This document shows, one piece after another, positions 43,762 to 53,399 of a DNA stretch of 64,000 nucleotides; the stretch's first letter is position 1, and every line of letters begins with the position of its first letter. This DNA comes from Phytophthora sp. 'mugwort' (lineage: Eukaryota > Oomycota > Peronosporomycetes > Peronosporales > Peronosporaceae), in contig JAUCEF010000007.1 of NCBI GenBank assembly GCA_033558025.1, forward strand, positions 4,898,001 to 4,962,000, written 5' to 3'. The notes below the pieces were generated by a model. It searched no databases, was not told where the DNA came from, and was given only the letters and a program-made list of their open reading frames with translations. The position numbers were made by a program, and so were the translations under genes.

Positions 43762-44085
43762 TATAGTGCTCCAGGCCCTTCTCGAGCTGCGGACGGGGTC
43801 CAGCGACCAGCGCGCGGCGCAGACATGATCTGCGGACGGTCTTGTTGTTGTTGTCCAGCAGAATGTAGACAAAGAGCCGCGGCGCCCTTGGCCACCGTCT
43901 GCGCGACCACGGCCCCCAGGCACTCACCACAGTAGGGGCCGCACACCTTGTTGCAGTTACCACCTCCAGAGCGTAGGTAGCCCGTCAGGCAGGAGCGGGA
44001 CCACGTCGTCCCGCGTGACGCGCGAGGTGATGGCCAGCAGCGAGTACACATCCTTGATGATCTGCGAGCGCAGGTCCTGCAGAAG
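43762..44085 (-). pseudogene. Captured CLASP/TOG gene fragment inside hAT
   Basis: Aligns with ~2900-3265 of the TOG/CAP-Gly gene: GACCACGGCC, GGCACTCACC and CTGCGAGCGCAGGTCCTG are shared in order, and NKVCGPYCGECLGAVVAQTV parallels NKVCGAYCGECLEAVVTQTV. By-eye identity is moderate, with deletions, so the donor was probably a paralogue. It sits between the transposase end and the right TIR, antisense to the transposase. Confidence 0.8.
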
Positions 44086-44269
44086 CTTTTGCCTTGGTAC
44101 TGTTGGTAGCTAGCTAATGCTAGAATTTTAATTGGGCGATTGGATTTGTGTGGATCACATAGACGGAGGTAAACGCGGGTTAGCACAGGTTGAGGCGAGG
44201 CTAGTAACCTATCGGAGGTAGAAGTTAGTTAAGGGAGGTTAGCTTAACCACGGCAGCTCTACGTGGCAC

Positions 44270-45888
44270 ATGCCTAGCAACAGCCGGTATTGCACAGGAA
44301 GTATTAATAGCGCTTCCGTTTACAAAACGAAGGATTTGTTATTCTAAGTTACCTGTGGTACGTAAACTTAACCTAATCCTGATGGCATTGCTGTTCGGGC
44401 AGCTGTGCAACAAAATGAAGCCACTTCGGAGTTACTTAATTTTTATAGTACCACATCGGAAGCAACTTCCTTTTCCCGAAGCAATAAAATGTGCAAAAAC
44501 GGATTGCATGGCCAACCATGTCGAAGTATTCTCATAATATAAACCAATCAGAACACGAGCCGAGACATAAAATTTCACAGTTGATACGTGGCTGGGAGTG
44601 GGTTAGTCAAATAACTTTTCAGAGTCACTGTACTCTGTTTACCGCTACGATAAGATCAAAAGTACTAGGTTATCTAAGCAAGACCAAAAGTACATTGACA
44701 AGACTTAGCATACTATGAAAAGACTTAAAGCCCGCTGGCAAGACATCGTGTACTAGGCCAAGACCAACTGTACTATCATACTATTCCTTGTAGATACGCG
44801 TGTTTAGACATCACGAGTCGGTGCTACCTGTCGAGACGAATGTATCGTGCAATCATATCAATAGTAAGCACACACACATCTGGAGTTGCTGCATCGTTCA
44901 ACTAATGCTTGGTGTAGTACGCCGAATATGCGGTGAATGCAGCCTCCGGAGCCTGTCGGAGGTCAGCAATCCTTTTTGGATACCAAACTCCACAACGTCT
45001 TGCATGATGAGCTTGGCAACACCGAGACGACTAGGTAAAGCGCCGCTCTCTTTTGATCCAAGCTTTTCCACTCGCAAATGGGCTTAAATAATTTGCGAGA
45101 TGGATAAGCCTTCCAGTACACCCGACACAAGTCCTTCCAATCTTTCGTAGGCGGGAGATTTGACACCTGCCCCCCACAGGCCGAGGCGCCATGCGATGGT
45201 GATGGAGCCGTATCATTGTGACTTGAAGGCTGCAAAATCGAGACAAAGATGTCGATCATTCGCTTCGAGATTTTTTTACTGAGGCTTCAACGGTTTTCAT
45301 ACGCTTGTCAATTGAGCTGTCGGGTGATAACAGTGGTACAGGAATCGCAGCGTTCGCTTTGTACGGTATAAGTTGTTGGACATCCCGAATGAACTTCACG
45401 GTTTGGGGTCAAACAGTAAGCTATTTGGATATCTTAACCCGCAGCTGCTTGATCAACAAGATAGCGAACGAGCATTTAAGGTGATTCGTTTTTTACGTCC
45501 ATCCAGCCCACCACTTCACCACTAGCAAAAACCACCTCCGTTCAGGAGCCGCAAACATGAATCGGTACAGAGCATCAGATCGCCTAAATGTGTGTGATTT
45601 GAACAGATATCTCGCCACTCCGCCGAACGCATCCATGCGTTTTCGTCCCGTTCAAATTTAGTCGCACCCTCACAGTTAAGCAAACAGTGCTGGAAATACG
45701 TAGTCGGTGTCGCTCCATCTGTTGTCTGTCTTCGTTTTAACGTATGACAACCAGGCGGTCATGCGATAAAAAGCGTCAATCGGTATTTCGCCCGCAACCA
45801 GGTGATGTAAATTATAGTAACGACCTTCAGCAACCTCTGCCTTTCGACCTTCAAACTTGTAGGCTGCAAATGTGATGGATATAGTTGT
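44270..45888. other. Spacer sequence, no supported gene
   Basis: 1.6 kb between the hAT element and the LTR-like repeat. A minus-strand frame at 45259-44963 (PPTKDWKDLCRVYWKAYPSR) looks like debris of an unidentified transposon protein. Around 44650-44775 a loose AAGACCAAAAGTACTA-like motif recurs. Confidence 0.4.
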
Positions 45889-47228
45889 GTGTAGCAGGAT
45901 CGGTCAGAATGTGATTATGACCCGATCCGCTTACCAATGCGCCTGACTCCACCGACTAACGGAGGGGGTTCCCGATGATCTGTGACCAGCTGAACTTCGT
46001 CCCATCTTGTGTACCCGTCGGTGGGCTGGATCTGCTTTCTTGGGACTCCGAAGGATGCAGCGATGTAAAGTCGTGAACGTCCTGGCGGGACGCGAGGACG
46101 TGGAGCAGCGCGGAAGTTCTCGCTCTGCTGCCGTTATTGGTTCCGATCTGAGGTAGTTGACCTTCGATCGGGGGCCTGGACCTGATCCGAGGCCGAGGTT
46201 GCCGTGTGGCGTTGTTCCGTTCCTTGAATTGCTTGCCGCTTCCTTTAGCGGGATCTTGCGAGTTGAGAGTCGAAGCGATCGTCGGCCAAGCACTGAATGC
46301 CGATCGATCGAGGTGCGCGCTTGAGCAGAAGCTTGCTATCGTGGGGGAGGGTCGGCCAATATCCGATCCTCTCACCGCGACGCTTGAGCTGCTACCTCGG
46401 GGCTAGGTGATACCGAGGAGGGCAATGTAGATCCCTTCCAGCGGGACTAAACTGTCTAAGTAGTCCAATGGAAATTCGAGTCTGATTGTTGGTTATCCTC
46501 TTCTGGTCCTATCCTCCCATCCTGAACCCTATCTCGTACCACCTGAATCTCCTGCACCTTGCCCTTCTTCAACCACTCAACACGTACCGTCTTCACGCTT
46601 GCACATCCCCGAGGATGATTGTTGATCGAATCCCGATCTGCCAAATCGCCTAAGTCTGAAAATGCGCGCCGATCTGACAGATCGAGGATGTCGGAATCTG
46701 TATGCCGGTCGGCGAATATCGATCGACCCGATCTGCTCGATCTTGACCGCAAGATCGATCCGGTCTGCCCGATCTCGGACGGCGGGGTGTAGGTCGATCG
46801 GTGGACGCCGGATCAGTTCGATCTTCCACAACTTGAACGTCCGATAACGCAGCCCGCGGACACCAGATCTGGACGATCTGGGTCCGTCCGAGGTCAAACA
46901 GGGGTTAGATCCGGTTTGATCGATTTCGTCACCGCTTGTCAGTCCTGATCTCTTGCATCCCCCTCGATCCAGGCTTCGAATATTCGTCCGATCCCCGATC
47001 GGTCGGGTGATCACAGTATAACAGATCTGGGTTTGGTGGTAGCCCGACACTGGTTTCCTTTCTCGTCATCGAAGCATCCCCTCACACCCCAGCTTAAGCC
47101 GAACGTCGCCCCGCCTTTACCTCGCATCTCGATCCGGCTCGATCGCTCCCTCTCTTCACAGCAAGGGCCGCCTTTCCGAACTGGCCATTCCTTGGGGATC
47201 TGATATTCTTGGTGGACGCTTCTCCACA
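45889..47228 (-). repeat. LTR-like 1.35 kb repeat, copy 1
   Basis: Inverted relative to copy 2 at 55228-56576 (x pairs with ~102461-x). Very rich in GATC/CGATCG. The central ~1 kb (46070-47037) appears identical to copy 2, as judged from identical translations, while both ends differ by several per cent. It interrupts a recombinase-like reading frame at its high end. The edges are approximate; no clean target-site duplication was seen here. Confidence 0.75.
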
Positions 47229-47926
47229 TAGTGGGATCGGATGAACTCTGTCGCGTCAGCCACAAAGTCAAGTTTTCCACTGCAAACTGGGTACCTCGTT
47301 GATTCGACACATGCCAAACAAAGATGCGGATACAGCACTGAACCATAAGCGGCTTGCTTGGGTGAACCCTGTCGTGTTGGCTAAATGGCAGTGAAGAACA
47401 CGAAGCATATCCATCGAAAATAGGCGTGGCTCGGCTCTGAGTAAATTCTGTGCTCTTGCGCTTCTTGAAGTCCCGCACGAGCTGCCGAACGAACATGTCT
47501 TTTGCTTGATTTCCTAATCCATATTTGGTTCCTTTGGCGTCAGTGACGATCATCCACTTGTCAGGTCTAGCAGCATCGCGGCGTTCGTGGCTGCTGTAGG
47601 GATTTGCAACAGCAGCTCTGATCTTCTCCGCAGTTCGGTTAGAGACAGCAGCCGAAATGGCACGCTTTCCATGAACGCAAGCGATAAGAGACGGAAGCTC
47701 GTGATGGTGCACCTTAGCTGGATCAGGGTACTCCTTTGAGATACAGAACTCGCAGAACGTTTTGGAGTAGGACGCGTAGATGTCCCGTGTTCCCTTCTTG
47801 GTCAAATGAGTGGCTGTCTCGATTCCGTCTTATAAAAGCTCCTGGAATGTAGCTTGTTTCCATGGCTGCGGCGTCATTGCGAATGTGCACCTTGTCCAAC
47901 CCACAGGATCGGCAGACGAACACCAT
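47229..47926 (-). pseudogene. Recombinase-like transposon ORF, truncated
   Basis: The minus-strand frame 47805-47229 (continuing into the repeat) and a short upstream frame (47926-47723) overlap with a frameshift. The translation has helical segments (TRDIYASYSKTFCEFCISKE, LGNQAKDMFVRQLVRDFKKR) that resemble the core-binding part of oomycete Crypton/tyrosine-recombinase proteins, but no catalytic residues are present. It is cut by insertion of the LTR-like repeat. The family call is tentative. Confidence 0.4.
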
Positions 47927-47962
47927 TCATTTTTTCTAGTGATTTTGGTCTTGTGTTAGTAG

Positions 47963-48057
47963 TTTGTAGTACTTATGGTCTCGTCATAATACTTTTAGTT
48001 CTGTTATGGTTCTGTTATGCCCAAAAATACTATGACGAGACCATAAGTACTACAAAA
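47963..48057. repeat. Long hairpin (33 bp arms)
   Basis: TTTGTAGTACTTATGGTCTC... at 47963-47995 pairs with its near-perfect reverse complement at 48024-48057 (one mismatch seen) around a ~28 base loop holding a duplicated GTTCTGTTATG. It lies just upstream of the recombinase-like frame. Confidence 0.85.
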
Positions 48058-48849
48058 TACATGTTTACCCAAACCTCGAATTTATTTTAGCCCTATTATG
48101 CATTTACTCATCATCGTTATCGGAGTCAAATCCAAAAACCTGTCGGAACGGTGTTCTCCGGCGGCGTGGTCCTCCTTCTCCGTTGTCTTGGCCACATACG
48201 TTTTTTTTTTACAAATCGTTCTACGTAGTCTTTTTCAAACTTAGCCAACGTCTTGCAGTCCTTGCATTCTCCAAATGCGTCGATTTGATCTTGGACCGGG
48301 GTCCTCGATGCAGCGTTCTGTAGACGCATCTTCTCACAATCCATCTTTCTACATGTGTCTTGTAAGCTGTCTGCAAGTAGCTGCGGTAATTCGGCAGACG
48401 AATCCGCTCGCCAAACAGCGTGTCTGTGTCTGCTTCAAGCATCCGTTGCATCTACGAACCAAATAACTTGCATGTTGAATCAAGCGCCGTCGTTGCAGGT
48501 TCGACTTGAAAGTAAAAAGACAGGTGGTGGCGCTTGTCAGAGTGTAGACATAGATAGGTATTTTTCAACCACATCTTCGACAGCAACTCGAAGTGCTCCA
48601 TCAAACACGAATTTGCTAAAATACGAAATATGAGTGGAATGGTTGCGTGACACACGTAGGCGCTGACCCGAGATCTTCTTCTCTCACATCCTCCTCCGTA
48701 AGATCCTTCTCAAGAGGCATGCATATGAAGAGTCGCAAGTGAGTAGTGCAGAACTAAACACAGCAGTCAATTACTTCACTTCTACATTCGTCCAGAGGGA
48801 CAAACAACAACGCAGCAAGGTGTATGCTGCTCGTAGATTTTGTGGCATG
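48058..48849. other. Spacer sequence with unassigned minus-strand frames
   Basis: Minus-strand frames 48451-48221 and 48344-48126 overlap (MQRMLEADTDTLFGERIRLP; FGECKDCKTLAKFEKDYVER) and may be two frames of one broken transposon protein. I do not recognise it. Sequence at 48780-48849 is a diverged counterpart of 40740-40805 outside the palindrome. Confidence 0.35.
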
Positions 48850-49136
48850 CTTCATGAACCAAGCGATCGCACCAATAACTTCAGGTCTTGATTCAGAAGC
48901 AGTAGTGGATGAAGGTAGCTATTGCTAACTTGATCAACAGGTGGATGTGGGCGATGCCCTCGTTCCGTTCCATCCCGAGGCTACAACATTACACGAATTT
49001 AGCACATGCTACTATCCCTCACACCCACTTCATGAATAAGACGCCTCTCCGTCTTCGTTTCGATTCTTAAAATTAAAATTGAACGTCGACCAATGCTGGT
49101 AAGGAAATGTATCTATTTTATTAGGTTAAGATTTAC

Positions 49137-50777
49137 TTAAGACTGGTGGGCGCGCGCGAGCCCACCTAGGATGGAATCAATGTCGTCGAACTCGGCACAT
49201 AATTCCTCCACCTCTGCGGGCGTGAACTGTGAGTTTCTTTCACTGAAAATGGCACCCAATCGTGCTCGCTGCCCCAGCGATAGACTCGAACCGCAGTAGT
49301 ACTCGACCATCTCTCGTACCTGTTTGGAGCCCATGTGTCCCAATAGCAGCTTCTTGTTAACGCGACCAGGGCGCACAAGTGCCGGGTCAAGCTTCTCCGG
49401 GTGATTCGTTGTCATGATCACGATGCGACCCGGGCAGTCAATGACGCCGTCCAGCACGTTCAGCAGACCCGATAGATTCAACTTGTCCTCGACACCCTTC
49501 GGCTTAAGCATGGGGCCCATAAGTCCCGCCATTTCATCCTCAGGATTCTCCTCGATTGCCTTCTTCTGGCTGTCAAGCATACGGTTGGCCTTGCTCGGCT
49601 TCTTCTCGCTGTCGTTACGGGTATTCACGATGGAAGACGCGCAATCAATGTCCTCCATAACGAAAACAACATCCTCAAAATCCATCTCGACGGGTGAATC
49701 CAGCCCTTGCACTGCGAACTTCATGTCAAACAGCGCATCGAGCAACTGCTGGTTCGTGTGGATCTTGCCGAGCGCGATCGTCACGATGTGGCGCTGCGTG
49801 TGCTGAGCGATAGCCTTAATGAGACTCGTCTTGCCCGTACCGGGCGGGCCGTGCAGCAAGAGTCCAAGCTTGTAGGGGAACCCCTTGATGGCGAACTTGC
49901 CGGACTTGTTGGTAAAGTTATTGAGCAGCTGCACCACGCTTTCCTTTTCTTCAAAAAAGAGGTTCTCGAACGTCTTCTCCTCTCCCAGCGCGTACCGCTT
50001 GTATGTCACCGTCGCGTCCTTCTCCAGAATGCTGGAGCCGCCAGCCTGGATGTAGTAGTAGCGGAGCGTGTCCTTGGCGTACCGCTTGCGTTCCATGGTT
50101 TGGTACAGCTTGAAAGCACGCTGGATCAGCGCGTCGATGCGTTCAGAGCCGTCAGGCAACGTCGAAAAGAACTTGAAGTTGACGTTGGTCTCGGTGAGCA
50201 TCTTGGTCTTCTTCTCGTCGTTGTCCTCGGGCGCGACAGTCTCGTGCTTGAACCGGACGCCTTCTTCCACCTCGATCCACTCGTTCTCTTGTGGTAGTGC
50301 CTCCCAGCACAGATTGTCCACTGCGCCGCAGTAGTCGTCCGAGTCCCAGTCGTACGAGGACACGCTCGTGTCGCCATCGTCGCTGTCCGTGAGCGTCTTG
50401 GTCTTCTTTTGCGGACGGTCGAGTAGGTCGTACTTAGCGTCCTTGTTGGTCAGGTCCAGCACGTCCGCCAGGTAGAGCGAGATGGCCTTCTGCAGCAGGT
50501 GGTTCTTCTGGTCGTAGTCCCAAATTTTGTGGCCATCGGAGCTGAAGCGCTGCGTGATGCCTATGATTCGGTATACACCCTTGGGCTCTTTCTTACCGAA
50601 GAGAAGCCCGTACAGACGGCTAAGCAGCGAGTCGCTTGAGCCCTGAAGGCACGTGATGAGCTGTTGCAGAAGCAGCGACAGGACCAGGCACACGAAGGCG
50701 TCGACTACGACGTTGCCTGTGCTGAAGCCACCCAGGAGCTCGTCCATGGGGTTGAGGGGTGAGGTGTCGGTGTTCAT
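49137..50777 (-). CDS. BCS1-like AAA ATPase 2, right copy
   Basis: 546 aa with the same translation as 38812-40452: membrane segment, Walker A GPPGTGKT, Walker B region VVFVMEDIDC and RPGRVNK all intact. The promoter region, including the Inr at 50865-50878, is duplicated as well, so both copies should be expressed alike. No sign of pseudogenisation. Confidence 0.9.
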   Translation of the reverse strand: MNTDTSPLNPMDELLGGFSTGNVVVDAFVCLVLSLLLQQLITCLQGSSDSLLSRLYGLLFGKKEPKGVYRIIGITQRFSSDGHKIWDYDQKNHLLQKAISLYLADVLDLTNKDAKYDLLDRPQKKTKTLTDSDDGDTSVSSYDWDSDDYCGAVDNLCWEALPQENEWIEVEEGVRFKHETVAPEDNDEKKTKMLTETNVNFKFFSTLPDGSERIDALIQRAFKLYQTMERKRYAKDTLRYYYIQAGGSSILEKDATVTYKRYALGEEKTFENLFFEEKESVVQLLNNFTNKSGKFAIKGFPYKLGLLLHGPPGTGKTSLIKAIAQHTQRHIVTIALGKIHTNQQLLDALFDMKFAVQGLDSPVEMDFEDVVFVMEDIDCASSIVNTRNDSEKKPSKANRMLDSQKKAIEENPEDEMAGLMGPMLKPKGVEDKLNLSGLLNVLDGVIDCPGRIVIMTTNHPEKLDPALVRPGRVNKKLLLGHMGSKQVREMVEYYCGSSLSLGQRARLGAIFSERNSQFTPAEVEELCAEFDDIDSILGGLARAHQS

Positions 50778-50864
50778 GATATTTGAAAGAGCTTGGCAAA
50801 TACAATTGTAGCTTGGTTGGGCGGCTAGCGATGGTCGGTGGCGATTGTATGCCACTCAGTCGGG

Positions 50865-50878
50865 AAATTGAAAAATGA
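50865..50878 (-). promoter_or_regulatory. Inr core promoter of AAA gene 2, right copy
   Basis: Minus-strand TCATTTTTCAATTT, the mirror of 38711-38724, 88 bp before the ATG at 50777. Confidence 0.6.
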
Positions 50879-51308
50879 GATATTTCAGATGAAAGCCGAC
50901 TCGGCTTGGCATTTATCCCTCTGCAGCCGTCTCAAGACATTGACTACATGTATCTCCATATGTCATATGTGGAGCCCTTCGTGAAAACGTGAATGAAGGT
51001 TACCCGAACTGTGTAAGATGATGTCTGCGTCTTCGATTACCTGTTTAAATGCTTCAGTGACATTTACCGTCATCTAGTTATTCCTACAAAATCATTCGAA
51101 TATAGCATACCGAATGCAAGCGCATTGTACGTATTCTGACAGGTCTCAACGACCATCACTCACGCCAACTTCAACCACGTCACTGTAACGATTAATTCAC
51201 CATGCGAGTGCTACATTTGACTAGTAGTCATTAACTGTACTGTACTTTGCCTCTGGAAGACTTTTCTGGACCAATGGTCATCGCTAATCGGACGTCCCCA
51301 AACCTGCA

Positions 51309-51324
51309 GCTCATTTCCGTTTTT
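51309..51324 (+). promoter_or_regulatory. Inr-like promoter of AAA gene 1, right copy
   Basis: GCTCATTTCCGTTTTT, the mirror of 38265-38280, 53 bp before the ATG at 51377. Confidence 0.5.
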
Positions 51325-51376
51325 GCGCCGAGTCGCCCACTGCAGTCTCACCTTATCTCCTGCCTGCCCGCCAAAC

Positions 51377-53089
51377 ATGAGCTCCACCGCCGTCGAGTTC
51401 GGGCTCATCAACACCTTGCGCACACACAACCTTCTGGTCGACTCGCTGATCTGCATGCTCGTACCGTTGCTCATTCAGAAGATCGTGGCATACGTGCAGC
51501 AGTCGCCACGGTCCCTCCTCGCCATGCTGCGCCACTTCATCTTCCCTCAGAAGGACGAGCGACGTGTCTCCCGCGTCATCGAGGTCAAGCAGCGCTTCAA
51601 TCGCTGGGGAAAGGTCTGGGACTACGACCAGAAGAACCACCTGCTGCAGAAGGCCATCTCGCTCTATCTGGCTGACGTGCTGGACCTCAAGAGCAAGAAC
51701 GCCCAGTACGAGCTACTCGAGAAGGCAAAAAAGGACAAGAAGACCACCAAGTCGCTGCTTAACTCGGCGGTTAGCGAGTCCGACTGCGCTACGACCGGCT
51801 CTGAGTCCTCGGACGACGACGACGGCGACGAATATTACGGCGAGGTGAACCGTCTCAATGTCGAGGCGCTGCCCCCGCTCAACGAGTGGATCCAGATCGA
51901 GCCAGGCGTCTCCTTCAAGCACGAGACCGTCGCGCCTGAGGATACGGGCGACAAGAAGGTCACTGTCAAGGAGTCCACCGTAAACTTCCGCTTCGAGTCG
52001 ACATTGCCCGACGCATCCAAGCGCATCGACGCCATCATCGACCGCGCCTTCAAGAAGTACCAGGCCACCGAGCGCCGCAAGCACGTGGAAGACAAGTCCC
52101 GCTATTTCTACATTCAAACCGAAACGGCGGCTGCCAACACTGGCGATGAAAACAACAATGCTGTCCCCGTAGTCGCCTACAAGCGGTACCCGCTAGGTGA
52201 GGAGAAGACGTTCGAGAACCTGTTTTTCGAGGGGAAGGAGCAGGTGCTGCAGCTGTTGGATAACTTCGAGACGCGCTCGGGTAAGTTTGCCATCAAGGGC
52301 TTTCCCTACAAGCTCGGGCTCCTGCTACACGGCCCACCTGGCACAGGCAAGACGAGTCTCATCAAGGCCGTTGCACAGTACACCAAGCGTCACGTGGTGA
52401 CCATCTCGCTTGGCAAGATCAAGACCAACCAGCAGCTTTTGGACGCAGTCTTCGATATGAAGTTTGCCGTGCAAGGATTGGACTCGCCCATCGAGATGGA
52501 CTTTGAGGATGTCATCTTTGTCATGGAAGACATTGACTGCGCGTCGTCCATTGTTAAGGCGCGCGCGGCTGAAGTAGATGACTTCCCTGCCAAGACCCAA
52601 GTTGCCGGTGCTGCTGGCATCGACAAGGCAGCCCCATCCGTAGATGACAAGCCATCCCAGTCCGAAGACGGCAAGCTGGTGTCCAACATGATCAAAGCAT
52701 GCCTCGAAGACGAGAAGAAGTACAACATGCGCAATGATAAGCTCAATCTGTCGGGGCTACTTAACGTGCTGGACGGCGTCATTGACTGCCCGGGTCGCAT
52801 CGTGATCATGACTACGAACCACCCAGAGAAACTCGACCCAGCACTTGTGCGACCGGGCCGCGTGAACAAGAAGTTGCTGCTGAGCTACATGGGCTGCACG
52901 CACATTCAGCAGATGATCGAGTACTACTGCGTCGTGAAGCTGGACGAATCCCAGACCCAACGCTTAGTCGAAGCTTCTAACATCTCGTCACAGTCATTCA
53001 CACCAGCAGAGATCGAGGAACTCTGTGCGGAGCATGACGACGTGGACGCCGTGTTGGGTGGATTTGAGCGACTCGCGTCGAAGCACTAA
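51377..53089 (+). CDS. BCS1-like AAA ATPase 1, right copy
   Basis: 570 aa, identical to the product of 36500-38212 except Gln for His in SNISSQSFTP near the C-terminus (CAG at 52991-52993 versus CAC). All AAA motifs are intact. Its downstream neighbour is only the orphan exon 4 of the coiled-coil gene, followed by the gypsy LTR. Confidence 0.9.
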   Translation: MSSTAVEFGLINTLRTHNLLVDSLICMLVPLLIQKIVAYVQQSPRSLLAMLRHFIFPQKDERRVSRVIEVKQRFNRWGKVWDYDQKNHLLQKAISLYLADVLDLKSKNAQYELLEKAKKDKKTTKSLLNSAVSESDCATTGSESSDDDDGDEYYGEVNRLNVEALPPLNEWIQIEPGVSFKHETVAPEDTGDKKVTVKESTVNFRFESTLPDASKRIDAIIDRAFKKYQATERRKHVEDKSRYFYIQTETAAANTGDENNNAVPVVAYKRYPLGEEKTFENLFFEGKEQVLQLLDNFETRSGKFAIKGFPYKLGLLLHGPPGTGKTSLIKAVAQYTKRHVVTISLGKIKTNQQLLDAVFDMKFAVQGLDSPIEMDFEDVIFVMEDIDCASSIVKARAAEVDDFPAKTQVAGAAGIDKAAPSVDDKPSQSEDGKLVSNMIKACLEDEKKYNMRNDKLNLSGLLNVLDGVIDCPGRIVIMTTNHPEKLDPALVRPGRVNKKLLLSYMGCTHIQQMIEYYCVVKLDESQTQRLVEASNISSQSFTPAEIEELCAEHDDVDAVLGGFERLASKH

Positions 53090-53188
53090 ACACTGAATAG
53101 CTGCTCTCTGTACCATATTACCGTAGATTGGATACTAAGTAATCAGAGTTGCTCATTCATTCAATCATTCCCAACTTCAGATACGTTG

Positions 53189-53399
53189 TCAGGTGCTTAG
53201 CATCAAAGTTGGACCCACCACCTTATTCTCCCACCGCAAGGCAAGCGACAAGATTTCGAACATCCACATGCGCGTATTAACAGCTTGTGTGCTGTACACG
53301 ATACCGCCGTAGCTGAAGATAACAGCATTTCCGTTGCCTGGCTCGTCCTCGAACAGAGTCCTAATTGAATACGACTACCCGTTAGCACACTTTTTCTAC
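53189..53399 (-). pseudogene. Orphan exon 4 and intron-3 end of the coiled-coil/bZIP-like gene
   Basis: Mirror of 36190-36400. It encodes the final exon (FEDEPGNGNAVIFSYGGIVY ...), with its splice acceptor, and is cut in intron 3 by the gypsy LTR. The preceding exon of this copy is at 22036-22440. No functional gene remains. Confidence 0.85.

Larger units (their letters stand above)
40843..44261 (+). mobile_element. hAT transposon with captured host gene fragment
   Basis: 3419 bp, bounded by TIRs TAGAGTTGCCG (left) and, in reverse complement, TAGAGCTGCCG (right). It is flanked on both sides by the perfect 8 bp target-site duplication CGTGGCAC (40835-40842 and 44262-44269), the hAT hallmark. 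Subterminal sequence is rich in TAACCTCCG-type repeats at both ends. It lies in the palindrome spacer, ~100 bp inside the left arm. It is non-autonomous now because the transposase is broken. Confidence 0.92.
48850..53399 (-). repeat. Right arm of 4.55 kb palindrome
   Basis: Reverse complement of 36190-40739, with two differences found (48897 and 52993). Its outer end coincides with the start of the gypsy LTR at 53400. At its inner end the similarity drops abruptly to a diverged homologue. Confidence 0.95.

Noticed and set aside
45889..47228. Helitron end for the 1.35 kb repeat
   Set aside because: A terminal hairpin is present, but the CTRRT terminus and AT insertion site are missing, and copy 2 has a 4 bp target-site duplication, which Helitrons do not make.
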